From contig JACJWZ010000002.1 of NCBI GenBank assembly GCA_020636895.1, positions 248,001-312,000 on the forward strand: a stretch of 64,000 nt of DNA, given 5' to 3'. A program made the translations under genes and the position numbers. Each line of letters starts with the position of its first letter. Position 1 is the stretch's first letter. This stretch comes from Thermoleophilales bacterium (GTDB lineage: Bacteria; Actinomycetota; Thermoleophilia; Solirubrobacterales; 70-9). Under the pieces are notes generated by a model. The model did no database searches. It was not told the origin of the DNA and saw nothing but the letters and a program-made list of their open reading frames with translations. This document shows, in pieces, positions 45,326 to 53,731 of the stretch.

Positions 45326-48112
45326 TCACTCCGACAGCGCTTCCGCGAGCTCGCGGCGGGAGCCGATCTCGAGCTTGCGGTAGGTGTTGGAGAGGTGGAC
45401 CTCGACGGTCTTCGGGGTCACGAACAGGGCCTGCGCGATCTGCTTGTTCGTCTGCCCGGACGCGGCGAGGTCAGCGACCCGCCGCTCCGAAGGCGTCAGT
45501 GAGCCCGGCCCGCTGAGGGCGCTGCTGCGCGGCCGCGCGCCGGTCGCGTGGAGCTCGGTTCGCGCGTGCGCGGCAAGCGGGGCCGCCTCGCACACCTCGG
45601 CGATCTCGAGCGCGCGCCGCAGCGGCTCGCGGGCCTCGGTCGGCTTGCGCTCGAGCCGGATCAGGGAGCCGAGCGCGCTCAAGGCCCGCGCCAGCTCGAG
45701 CCGCATCGGCGAGGCCTCGAGCAGCTCGACCGCGCGCTCGAGATCCTCGCGACCCGCGTCCCGGGCGATCTCCCCGCGCAGACGCAGCACCCGGCCGATC
45801 GCCCCGGGGGCGCCCCAGGCCTCCGCCGCCTCGAGCTCGCGCTCGAGCACCTCGAGCGCCTCCTCGCGATATCCGAGGCCGTCGAGAGCCCGCGCCTGGA
45901 ACGTGAGCGTCTGCGCGTAGGCGGGGTTGGTGCGCCAGTCGCAGAGCTCCGCATGCTTGCGCGCCTCGCGGAGGGCTTCCTCGTATCGCCCACGCTCGAG
46001 CAGCAGCTCGATCTCGCAAGAGCGCCAGAGCAGGGCTCCGTCCCCGGTTCCCCCCGGCCGCGGGATCTCGTACAGGACCTCCTCCGCGGCGTCGATCCGG
46101 CCGCGAGCGAGCAACGTCGAGCAGAGAAGCCCCTGCCCGTAGTCGCGCGTCGCGCCACCGAGCAGCACGATCTGCTCGATCCCGGCGCGCAGCGACTCCT
46201 CGGCCGCCGGCAGGTCGCCGTGGCGAAGCTCGGTGAACCCGCGCCACAGGTGCACCGTGAGGACGCCGAACATCGAGCCCTGCTGGTGCGAACGGGCGAG
46301 TGCGCGGTCCCATGCCTCCATCGCCTCCGGACGCTCGGCGGCGACGAGGACGACGTTCGCGACCACCCAGGCGAGCCCGTTGTCGTGCTCGAGCGTCTCG
46401 GCGAGATCGATTGCCGCGAGGGCCAGCTCGCTGCACTCCTCGGCACTGCCTCCCCGGTACATCCAGTCGTATGACGCAGATGCCGAGAGCACGCCGTCGC
46501 CCCCACTCGCCTCAGCGGGGAGGCTGCGATAGCGCGCGAAGCGTTCCGCGGCGTCGCGCACAGCGGCCCCGAAGTAGAGGCTGGTGAGCTCGTTCGACTC
46601 GATCATCTTCGCGAGATCGGGCTCGTCCTCGCCGAGACCAGCGCCGGCCTCCGCCGCCAGGTCGGCTGCTTCCTGCGCGCGACCGATGAACAGCAGGGTG
46701 CGGGAGAGCGCGAACGCCGCCGCTCCACGCAATCCCGGCGCCTCGAGCTGCTCATAGGCGGAGCGCAGGTGTGCGACGGCTCCGTCACGGTCGGTCGCCT
46801 TCGCCTCCGCGACCCCCAGCTGAAGGAGGACGTCGGCCCGGCGCTGCTGCTCGATCGGCTCGTCGAGGAGCCGCCTCAGCAGGTCGATCGCGACGTCCGA
46901 TGCGCCCCTGCGGGTGGCCTCGTCGGCGGCGCTGGTAAGCACGTCCGCCGCCCAAGGCTCGCCGCTCGGCGGCGCGGCCAGCAGCTGCGCCGCCACCTTC
47001 TCGGCCGGCGCGCCGGCGTCGAAGGCCAGGCGGGCGGCGCGAGCGTGCTCGAGTTGCCTCTCGCCCAGCGGGATCTCCTCGTAGACGGAGTCGCGGACGA
47101 GCGCGTGGACGAATCCGATCGGTGCCCCGGCCCTGAGGATCTCCGCCTGCGCAAGCTGACCCGTGGTCGCCGCGACATCGGCGACCTCGAGGTCCGCCAG
47201 GGCGGCGATCGAGGCGATGTCGGTCCCGTCACCGAGGATGGCGGTGGCGCGGGCGACGCTGACCGCTTCCTCCGGGAGCCCAGAGAGCCGCTGGCGCACG
47301 GTCCGCGTGATCGCCCGGGGGCCAACCTCTGAGATCGCTTCGGCTCCGGCACCGGTCGGCTCCACCCCCTCGCGAGCGAGGGCACCGAGCAGCTCGCCGA
47401 GCAGGAGCGGGTTGCCCCCGGTGACGTCCAGGCAGGCCATGGAGAAGCTGTGGTTCGGGCTGGAATCGAAGCGAGAGGAGACGACTTCCCCCGTCGCCTC
47501 GAGGCTGAACGTGCCGGGGCGGATCACCACCGTCGACGGGTCGGAGGCGATGTCGGCGACGAGGCCGGGGTCGACGCCGGGATCGGTCGTCCGGATGCCC
47601 GCCAGCACCCCGACGGTGGTGCTCTCCAGCCGGTGGGCGAGGTAGGCGAGGAACCGCAGCGAGGGGCGGTCGCACCACTGCAGGTCGTCGACGACGAGCA
47701 GGAGCGGGCCGTCGGCGGCGATGTTGAGCGTCATCCAGTAGAGGCCGTGCAGCGCCGAGAAGGAGACGTCGCCGAACGACGCGCTCGCGTCGAACGCCGC
47801 CTCGGCGGGAGCGGCCGCATCGGCGAGCGCCACCGCCTTCGCCTCCGGGTCGCGGAGCACCCCTTGGAAGAGCTGCTGGGCCGCCCCGAACGGGAAGCCG
47901 GACTCGAGCTCGCTGCCGCGCGCGAAGAGCACCGGCACGCCCAGCTCGGCCGCCTGCTCCCGCCCCCTCCCGAGCAGCGCCGTCTTGCCGATGCCGGCGG
48001 GCCCCTCCACGACCACGACACGCCCCTCACCCTCGGCGAGCCCCCCGATCGCGGAGCCGAGCGTCTCCAGCTCCCGCTCCCGCTCGACGAGTACCGGTCC
48101 TGCGCCTGCCAT
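45326..48112 (-). CDS. LuxR-family ATPase transcriptional regulator (LAL type)
   Basis: 928 aa. N-terminal ATPase with Walker A GPAGIGKT (37-44) and Walker B LLLVVDDLQWCD, a long TPR-like helical middle region, and a C-terminal LuxR helix-turn-helix (872-928) with LTPSERRVADLAASGQTNKQIAQALFVTPKTVEVHL. It is a large ATP-binding LuxR activator, possibly responding to a small inducer. TAGGCT 8 nt before the ATG suggests a leaderless transcript. Confidence 0.93.
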   Translation of the reverse strand: MAGAGPVLVERERELETLGSAIGGLAEGEGRVVVVEGPAGIGKTALLGRGREQAAELGVPVLFARGSELESGFPFGAAQQLFQGVLRDPEAKAVALADAAAPAEAAFDASASFGDVSFSALHGLYWMTLNIAADGPLLLVVDDLQWCDRPSLRFLAYLAHRLESTTVGVLAGIRTTDPGVDPGLVADIASDPSTVVIRPGTFSLEATGEVVSSRFDSSPNHSFSMACLDVTGGNPLLLGELLGALAREGVEPTGAGAEAISEVGPRAITRTVRQRLSGLPEEAVSVARATAILGDGTDIASIAALADLEVADVAATTGQLAQAEILRAGAPIGFVHALVRDSVYEEIPLGERQLEHARAARLAFDAGAPAEKVAAQLLAAPPSGEPWAADVLTSAADEATRRGASDVAIDLLRRLLDEPIEQQRRADVLLQLGVAEAKATDRDGAVAHLRSAYEQLEAPGLRGAAAFALSRTLLFIGRAQEAADLAAEAGAGLGEDEPDLAKMIESNELTSLYFGAAVRDAAERFARYRSLPAEASGGDGVLSASASYDWMYRGGSAEECSELALAAIDLAETLEHDNGLAWVVANVVLVAAERPEAMEAWDRALARSHQQGSMFGVLTVHLWRGFTELRHGDLPAAEESLRAGIEQIVLLGGATRDYGQGLLCSTLLARGRIDAAEEVLYEIPRPGGTGDGALLWRSCEIELLLERGRYEEALREARKHAELCDWRTNPAYAQTLTFQARALDGLGYREEALEVLERELEAAEAWGAPGAIGRVLRLRGEIARDAGREDLERAVELLEASPMRLELARALSALGSLIRLERKPTEAREPLRRALEIAEVCEAAPLAAHARTELHATGARPRSSALSGPGSLTPSERRVADLAASGQTNKQIAQALFVTPKTVEVHLSNTYRKLEIGSRRELAEALSE

Positions 48113-48139
48113 CGGGCGCGAGCCTACAAAGCACGACGA

Positions 48140-48174
48140 GGCGGCGGCGGTGCCCTGTCCGGAGCGCCGCCGCC
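48140..48174. terminator. GC-rich hairpin downstream of secreted protein gene
   Basis: Stem arms GGCGGCGGCG (48140-48149) and CGCCGCCGCC (48165-48174) with a 15-nt loop. It lies just past the stop codon of the secreted protein gene (stop at 48188) and before the next start. No T-tract is seen. Confidence 0.4.
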
Positions 48175-48187
48175 GTCTCCGGCGTTC

Positions 48188-48922
48188 CTACTTCTTGCCG
48201 CCGATCCGGGTCAGGCTCAGCTCCCAGCGCAGCTTGGTGCTGTCGCCGCCCTCCGGCGTCGGCAGGTCCTCGCTGCCGCGGCCGATCGTGATCAGCTTTC
48301 CGATCTTGCGGTCGAAGACCTCCTTGACCGGCAGGTCGGCGAGCTGGCTCTTGCCGAAGCTGGAGCCCGCGAGCAGGTAGGGGTACTTGCCGCTCCCGCA
48401 GTTCTCGAAGAGGTCGCTGCCGGCGACGTCCTCGGGCTGCAGCTCGACCTTGTCCCTGCGCGCATAGTCGAACGACATGTACCAGGGGGTCACGGTCTTG
48501 GTGCCGCAGTCGGGCGGGGTCTCGCCGCCGGGCACGCCGCCGCCGTTGTCGCCGCACTCCTCCGGCACGTGGCTCGCCGAGTAGCTGTGCGAACGCTTCA
48601 CCTTGCCGGTCGTCGGCAGCCGCAGGCCCTTGTCGCCGCCGCTCACGATCGGGTACCTGGAGCCCGGGATCCGCGTGAACGTGACGACCACCGGCTTCTT
48701 GCTCGCGAAGCGGATCGTCTCCTTGGTGTGGCTGCTGACGGAGGGGTCGCAGGTGTCGGTGGAGGCGTGGTCGAAGTCGGACGTGTAGGTCTGCACGCCC
48801 TTGATCTCGGCCTTGAACCGCTGCTGGGTGGAGTTGAAGGCCGACGCGCTCGTCGCGAAGGCGACGGCCAGCAGGCCCACCGCCAGCAGCGAGGCGATCG
48901 TCAGCTCGGTCTTGATCTTCAT
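48188..48922 (-). CDS. Secreted protein of unknown function
   Basis: 244 aa from the ATG at 48922 (AGGAG 8 nt upstream); an ATG at 48928 is also possible. Signal peptide (LTIASLLAVGLLAVAFATSASA, cleavage after ASA). The mature part is beta-rich and polar with several Cys (TDTCDP, EECGDN, PDCGTK, ENCGSGK), which suggests disulfides in an extracellular domain. No family is recognised. It precedes the LuxR regulator and is co-directional with it, but the gap contains a hairpin. Confidence 0.75.
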   Translation of the reverse strand: MKIKTELTIASLLAVGLLAVAFATSASAFNSTQQRFKAEIKGVQTYTSDFDHASTDTCDPSVSSHTKETIRFASKKPVVVTFTRIPGSRYPIVSGGDKGLRLPTTGKVKRSHSYSASHVPEECGDNGGGVPGGETPPDCGTKTVTPWYMSFDYARRDKVELQPEDVAGSDLFENCGSGKYPYLLAGSSFGKSQLADLPVKEVFDRKIGKLITIGRGSEDLPTPEGGDSTKLRWELSLTRIGGKK

Positions 48923-48976
48923 GGTCATGTCTCCTGTTCTTCTTCTTGCGTCTCGTTGTCAGGTGGTGGTCTGGCC

Positions 48977-50365
48977 TCAGTCGATGGAGTGGTTGGCGCG
49001 CAGCAGTCCGGCGGGATCGACCGCCTCGCGGATCGCGCGCATCCGCGCCAGCGACCGGGTGCGGTGGATCGATTCCGCCTCCACCGGCCGCTCCGCGAAG
49101 TTCGCGTAGTTGCCGCCGGTGTCAACGACGTCGAGCGCTGCTCGGGCGTCGGCCAGCGACGCGACGATGGCCGCAGCGTCCTCGGGAGAGGCGGGCATGC
49201 CGACCCCGAAGGTCATGTAGCGGCCGTCGAGCGCGCCGAGCGCGCCGCTCCCCTCCTCGCGCCTGCCGAGCGCGCCGCCGAGGTGGCGGATCTCGTAGGA
49301 GACGACCGGCGAGTCGGTCCCGGGGCCGATCGCCGCGACGAGCGCCGCCAGCGAGCCGGGGTCGAGGTCGGCGAGCATCTGATGGTCACCGACCCCCGGC
49401 GCCGGGCCGGGCGGGTCCATGTGCAGCGCGAGCAGCCCCGCCGGCGGCTGCGCGGCGAACGTGTCCATGACCGGCCCGAGCCCTCGCAGCGGGGCCAGCA
49501 GCTCCTCGGCGCGCTCGGCGCCGAGCAGGCAGGCCGCCTCGACCATCGCGAACGACTCGCCGCGCAGCGGCTCGGGGATGTCGGGCAGCGGCGGGATCCG
49601 GACCAGCCGCCCGAGAGAGGTCACCTCGTCGGGCAGATCCAGGGTCCAGCGCCTCCAGACCTCGAGCACCTCTCCCGCCCGCTCGAGCGGGAAGAAGAGA
49701 GCGCCGGCGTAGACCTCGGTGACCGGCAGCAGGCCGAACTCCATTGCCGTGACGACGCCGAAATTGCCGCCGCCGCCGCGCAGCGCCCAGAACATGTCCG
49801 GGTCCGACTCGGCGGTGACGCGTCGCTCCCGGCCGCCGGCCGTGACGAGCTCGACCGCGCTGACCCGCTCGGAGGCGAGGCCGTGCTTGCGCGCGAGCCA
49901 GCTCGCGCCGCCGCCGAGCGTGTAGCCGACGACGCCGACGTCGTGCGAGGTCCCCGCGAGGGCCGCGAGCCCGTGAGCGGCGGCGGCCTCGACGAGCTCG
50001 CCCCAGAGGACGCCGGCGCCGACGCGGGCGGTCCGCGTCCGCGGGTCGATGGAGATCTCGCGCATGCGCTCGGTCTTGATCAGCAGCGCGCCCCCGAGAT
50101 CGCCGAACGCCGAGGCGTTGTGTCCGGTGCCCTGGACGCCGACCCGCAGGCCGGCGATCGTGGCGGCATGGAGCGCCGCGGCGACATCGGCGGCGTGCTC
50201 GGGGAAGACGACGGCGGCCGGGTGCTGGTCGACGGCGAGGTTCCAGGCGGCACGGGCTTCGTCCCAGCCGGCCTCGCCCGGAAGGTGGAGGTCGCCGTCC
50301 AGCGCCGCGCGGAGCGAAGCGGCATCGACGGCGGTGGGTGCGGTGGCGGTGGCGGACGGGTTCAT
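48977..50365 (-). CDS. FAD-binding oxidoreductase, berberine-bridge-enzyme (BBE) type
   Basis: 462 aa. The PCMH-type FAD domain shows the flavinylated His in GTGHNASAFG. The second covalent site (Cys in bicovalent members) is replaced by Asp in TSHDVGVVGYTLGGG, so monocovalent flavin is expected. The C-terminal BBE segment is GGNYANFAERP ... RANHSID. It oxidises an unknown hydroxyl or amine substrate with O2. Short intergenic distance (48 nt) to the secreted protein gene. Confidence 0.9.
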   Translation of the reverse strand: MNPSATATAPTAVDAASLRAALDGDLHLPGEAGWDEARAAWNLAVDQHPAAVVFPEHAADVAAALHAATIAGLRVGVQGTGHNASAFGDLGGALLIKTERMREISIDPRTRTARVGAGVLWGELVEAAAAHGLAALAGTSHDVGVVGYTLGGGASWLARKHGLASERVSAVELVTAGGRERRVTAESDPDMFWALRGGGGNFGVVTAMEFGLLPVTEVYAGALFFPLERAGEVLEVWRRWTLDLPDEVTSLGRLVRIPPLPDIPEPLRGESFAMVEAACLLGAERAEELLAPLRGLGPVMDTFAAQPPAGLLALHMDPPGPAPGVGDHQMLADLDPGSLAALVAAIGPGTDSPVVSYEIRHLGGALGRREEGSGALGALDGRYMTFGVGMPASPEDAAAIVASLADARAALDVVDTGGNYANFAERPVEAESIHRTRSLARMRAIREAVDPAGLLRANHSID

Positions 50366-50505
50366 CGGGAGTCATCTCCTCGGATCGATGGGCGGCTTGG
50401 CTGATGCATCCATCCTCCGATCCAGGCGGCCCCCTGTCATCGAGGCGACCCCCAAACCCCGACCCCAATGTTTCGTCTCTCCCCACCCCCTAGACTGGCC
50501 CCCTG

Positions 50506-51783
50506 GTGTGCCGGGAAGCCTGGTCGGCGTTGTTTCGTCGACCCCGTTTGCGGAGGAAGCCCGTCTCACAACCCGAAGCCACCGATAGCGACCGCACGCC
50601 GCTCGAGAAGGCCTCCGACGCGGCCGGCGAGGTTGCCGAGTTCCTGCGCGAGGAGACGACCAGCGGCAAGCTGCTGCTGATCGCGACGGCGGCGGCACTG
50701 CTGTGGGCGAACCTCGCCGAGAGCTCCTACGACGACTTCTGGCACGCGCACCTGGCGATCGGTCCCGAGTGGCTGCACCTCGACATCTCGCTCGCGCACT
50801 GGGCCTCCGACGGGCTGCTCGCGATCTTCTTCTTCGTCGCCGGTCTGGAGCTGAAGCGGGAGCTGCTGCACGGTGAGCTCGCCGACCGCCGCGCTGCCGC
50901 CCTGCCGGTGTTCGCGGCCGTCGGAGGCATGATCCTGCCGGCGCTGATCGCGATCGCCGCCTCCGGTGGGGCGGCGCTCGACGACGGCGCCTGGGCGATC
51001 CCGGTCGCGACCGACATCGCCTTCGCGCTCGGCGTCCTCGCCCTCGCCGCCGCGGCGGTCCCGGCGGGCGTCCGCGCGGTGCTGCTGTCGATCGCGGTCA
51101 TCGACGACCTGCTCGCGATCATCCTCATCGCCGTCCTCTTCACAACCGCCCTGTCCGTGCCATGGCTGCTCGGCGGCCTCGTGGCGTGCGTCGTCTACCG
51201 GCTTGCCTTCGAGGTCCGCCTCGACCACCCGGCGGTCCTCATTGCGATCGCGCTGATCGCCTGGATCTGCATCCACGCGAGCGGGATCCACGCCACGGTC
51301 GCCGGCATCCTGCTCGGGCTCCTCACCCCGGCCAGCCCGCGGGCGGGCGAGGAGCACGCTCCGCTCGAGAGGTTCGAGCATCGCGTGCACCCCATCTCCG
51401 CCGGGATCGCGGTCCCCGCATTCGCCCTCGCGGCGACCGGGATCTCGCTTGGCGCGCTCGGCGGGGCCGCCGGCGAGCCGGTCGTCATCGGCGTCGCCTG
51501 CGGGCTCTTCGTCGGCAAGATCACGGGCGTCCTCGGCGGCGCCTGGACCGCGGCCAAGCTCGGTGTCGGCGCGCTGCCCGACCGGGTTCGCTGGGGTGAC
51601 ATCGCCGCGCTCTCGATGCTCTGCGCGATCGGGTACACCGTCAGCCTGCTGATCTCCGAGCTCGCCCTCGGCGAGAGCGAGCTGCAGGAGCGCGTCGCGG
51701 GCTCGGTCCTGATCGTCTCGTTCGTCGCCGGCGGCCTGGCGGTGGCCGTGCTCAGGCGCCGGTCCCGGGGGGAGCGGGCGTGA
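50506..51783 (+). CDS. nhaA: Na+/H+ antiporter NhaA
   Basis: 425 aa from the GTG at 50506; TAGACT ends 9 nt before it and no ribosome binding site is present. About 12 transmembrane helices. The NhaA core is recognisable: FFFVAGLELKREL, VATDIAFALGVLAL and the Asp pair AVIDDLLAI that binds Na+/H+. The N-terminal extension of about 35 residues is basic. It exchanges external H+ for internal Na+. GTGA overlap with the next carrier gene. Confidence 0.95.
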   Translation: MCREAWSALFRRPRLRRKPVSQPEATDSDRTPLEKASDAAGEVAEFLREETTSGKLLLIATAAALLWANLAESSYDDFWHAHLAIGPEWLHLDISLAHWASDGLLAIFFFVAGLELKRELLHGELADRRAAALPVFAAVGGMILPALIAIAASGGAALDDGAWAIPVATDIAFALGVLALAAAAVPAGVRAVLLSIAVIDDLLAIILIAVLFTTALSVPWLLGGLVACVVYRLAFEVRLDHPAVLIAIALIAWICIHASGIHATVAGILLGLLTPASPRAGEEHAPLERFEHRVHPISAGIAVPAFALAATGISLGALGGAAGEPVVIGVACGLFVGKITGVLGGAWTAAKLGVGALPDRVRWGDIAALSMLCAIGYTVSLLISELALGESELQERVAGSVLIVSFVAGGLAVAVLRRRSRGERA

Positions 51784-53045
51784 CAATCGCCGTCATCGTC
51801 TTCCTGCTCGTGATCGGGCTGATCGCGACCGAGCGCGTGCACCGCACAAAGGTGGCGATGGCGGGTGCGGGTGCGGTCGTCGTCCTCGCCGGGTCGGGCT
51901 TCGACCAGGAGCACGCGATCGAGGCGATCGACTTCAACACGATCGGCCTGCTCGCGGGGATGATGATCCTCGTCGCCCTGACCCGGGCGACGGGCGTCTA
52001 CGACTTCATCGCGATCCGCGCCGGGCAGATCTCCAAGGGCCGCCCGCTCCCGGTCGTCCTCGCGCTAGCGGGAACGACTGCGCTGCTCTCGGCGTTCCTC
52101 GACAACCTGACGACGATCCTGCTCATCGTCCCGGTCACGTTCCTGCTCTGCGACGCGCTCGACATCGACCCGATCCCGCTGATCGTGATCGAGATCATCG
52201 CCTCGAACATCGGCGGCACGGCGACGCTGATCGGCGATCCGCCGAACATCATCATCGCCGGCCACACAGGGCTCTCCTTCAACGAGTTCCTCGTCAACCT
52301 GGCGCCGATCGCCGTGATCACGTTCGTGGTCGTCGTCGCCGGGCTCTACGCGGTGTTCAGATCCCGCCTGCAGGTGGAGGAGAAGAACCGGCGGTACGTG
52401 ATGGACCTGGACGCCGCCTCCTCGATCCGCGACCCGGACGAGCTGCGCCGCACCGGCCCCGTGCTCATCGGGACGATCTTGCTCTTCTTCGCGCATCAGG
52501 CGCTGGGCCTGGAGCCGGCGACGGTCGCCCTGATCGGCGCGACCGTCGCGCTCCTCGTCACCAGGCAGAAGCTCGACGACGTGCTGGCGCGGATCGAGTG
52601 GCCGACCCTCTTCTTCTTCCTCGCCCTATTCGTGATCGTCGGCGCGCTCGAGGAGACCGGCGCCATCGACAAGGTGGCGGAGGGCGTGGCGAACCTGACC
52701 GGCGGCAACCGCACGGCGGAGCTGCTCGGCATCCTCTGGATCGGCGGGTTCGGCTCCGCGATCGTCGACAACATCCCCTTCACGACGGCGATGATCCCCG
52801 TCGTCGACGGGCTCGTCCCCGCGGGCGGCGACAACGCCTACTGGTGGGCCCTCTCGCTGGGGGCCTGCTTCGGCGGCAACGCGACGATCATCGCCGCCGC
52901 GGCCAACGTCGCAGCCTCCGGGCTCGCCGAGCGCGCAGGTCAGCCGATCGGCTTCACGCGCTTCCTCAAGTTCGGCCTGCCCGCCACGCTGATCTCGCTC
53001 CTGCTCGCGACCGCGTGGGTGATGGTCGTGTACGTGCTGCTATGA
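51780..53045 (+). CDS. ArsB/NhaD-type ion transporter (SLC13-like permease)
   Basis: 421 aa with about 11-12 helices. Motifs of the arsenite/Na+ antiporter superfamily are visible: AFLDNLTTILLIVPVTF, SNIGGTATLIGDPPNIII and SAIVDNIPFTTAMIPVV. Members transport arsenite (ArsB), Na+ (NhaD) or dicarboxylates; the nhaA neighbour makes a Na+/H+ role more likely here. The GTG start overlaps the nhaA stop. Confidence 0.9.
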   Translation: MTIAVIVFLLVIGLIATERVHRTKVAMAGAGAVVVLAGSGFDQEHAIEAIDFNTIGLLAGMMILVALTRATGVYDFIAIRAGQISKGRPLPVVLALAGTTALLSAFLDNLTTILLIVPVTFLLCDALDIDPIPLIVIEIIASNIGGTATLIGDPPNIIIAGHTGLSFNEFLVNLAPIAVITFVVVVAGLYAVFRSRLQVEEKNRRYVMDLDAASSIRDPDELRRTGPVLIGTILLFFAHQALGLEPATVALIGATVALLVTRQKLDDVLARIEWPTLFFFLALFVIVGALEETGAIDKVAEGVANLTGGNRTAELLGILWIGGFGSAIVDNIPFTTAMIPVVDGLVPAGGDNAYWWALSLGACFGGNATIIAAAANVAASGLAERAGQPIGFTRFLKFGLPATLISLLLATAWVMVVYVLL

Positions 53046-53055
53046 AGGAGGCCTG

Positions 53056-53532
53056 ATGCCCGACTCGATCATCAGAGCGACGATCCGCGAGATCACCCCA
53101 CTGTCGGTCCGCGACCGGATCGGTCCCGCCGCCAAGCGGCTGATCGACGAGAAGCTTCCGGCCCTGCCCGCCGTGCACGAGGACGGCAGCTTCGCCGGGA
53201 TCTTCGGCGAGCGCGAGTTCATGGCGGCGCTCTTCCCCGCCTACATGGACACGCTCGGCTCGGCCGCGATGGTGCGGCGCTCGCTCGACGAGACGATCGA
53301 ACGCCGCGGCGACTGCTCGGAGCTGGTCATCGAGGAGTACCTGACGACCGACCACGTCGTCGTCGAGGACGAGTACTCCGACACCCAGCTCGCCGAGATC
53401 TTCCTCCACCACCGGGTGTTGATCGCGCCGATCGCGACGCACGGCACCGTGCACGCGCTCGTAACCCGCGCCCACTTCTTCCGCGCGCTCGCCGGCAAGG
53501 TCGTGGACTCGATCGAGGACTACGGAAACTGA
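53056..53532 (+). CDS. CBS domain protein (putative carrier regulator)
   Basis: 158 aa, with AAGGAGG 5 nt before the ATG. Two CBS motifs make up the protein: RDRIGPAAKRLIDEKLPALPAVHEDGSFAGIFGE and YLTTDHVVVEDEYSDTQLAEIFLHHRVLIAPI, followed by ALVTRAHFFRAL. CBS pairs typically bind AMP/ATP and modulate a partner. The partner here is likely the upstream transporters, as it is 10 nt downstream of them. Confidence 0.88.
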   Translation: MPDSIIRATIREITPLSVRDRIGPAAKRLIDEKLPALPAVHEDGSFAGIFGEREFMAALFPAYMDTLGSAAMVRRSLDETIERRGDCSELVIEEYLTTDHVVVEDEYSDTQLAEIFLHHRVLIAPIATHGTVHALVTRAHFFRALAGKVVDSIEDYGN

Positions 53533-53566
53533 GCGAGCTCGCGGGCGGATCGCTCGCGGCGTGCCC

Positions 53567-53703
53567 CAGGGCGCGTGGCTCCTTTTCCACGCATTCGGTG
53601 GAAAAGGCGCCAAGCGTTGGCCCGCGAAGGCCTGGCTCGATGCACGCCGCAGGGCGCGTGGCTCCTTTTCCACGCATTCGGTGGAAAAGGCGCCAAGCGT
53701 TGG
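53567..53703. repeat. Two direct 54-bp hairpin repeats (related to family 2)
   Basis: Identical units at 53567-53620 and 53650-53703, spacer 29 nt. Each forms a hairpin with arms CTTTTCCAC/GTGGAAAAG and a 7-nt loop, extended by TGG/CCA ends. It contains GGTGGAAAAGGCGCCA, also present in the 37.4-kb triplet. The pair lies between the convergent CBS gene and the amine oxidase gene. Open frames across it read out as repeats and are not considered genes. Confidence 0.9.
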
Positions 53704-53731
53704 AGCAGAGGGAGCCCGACCGCGCGGCCGC

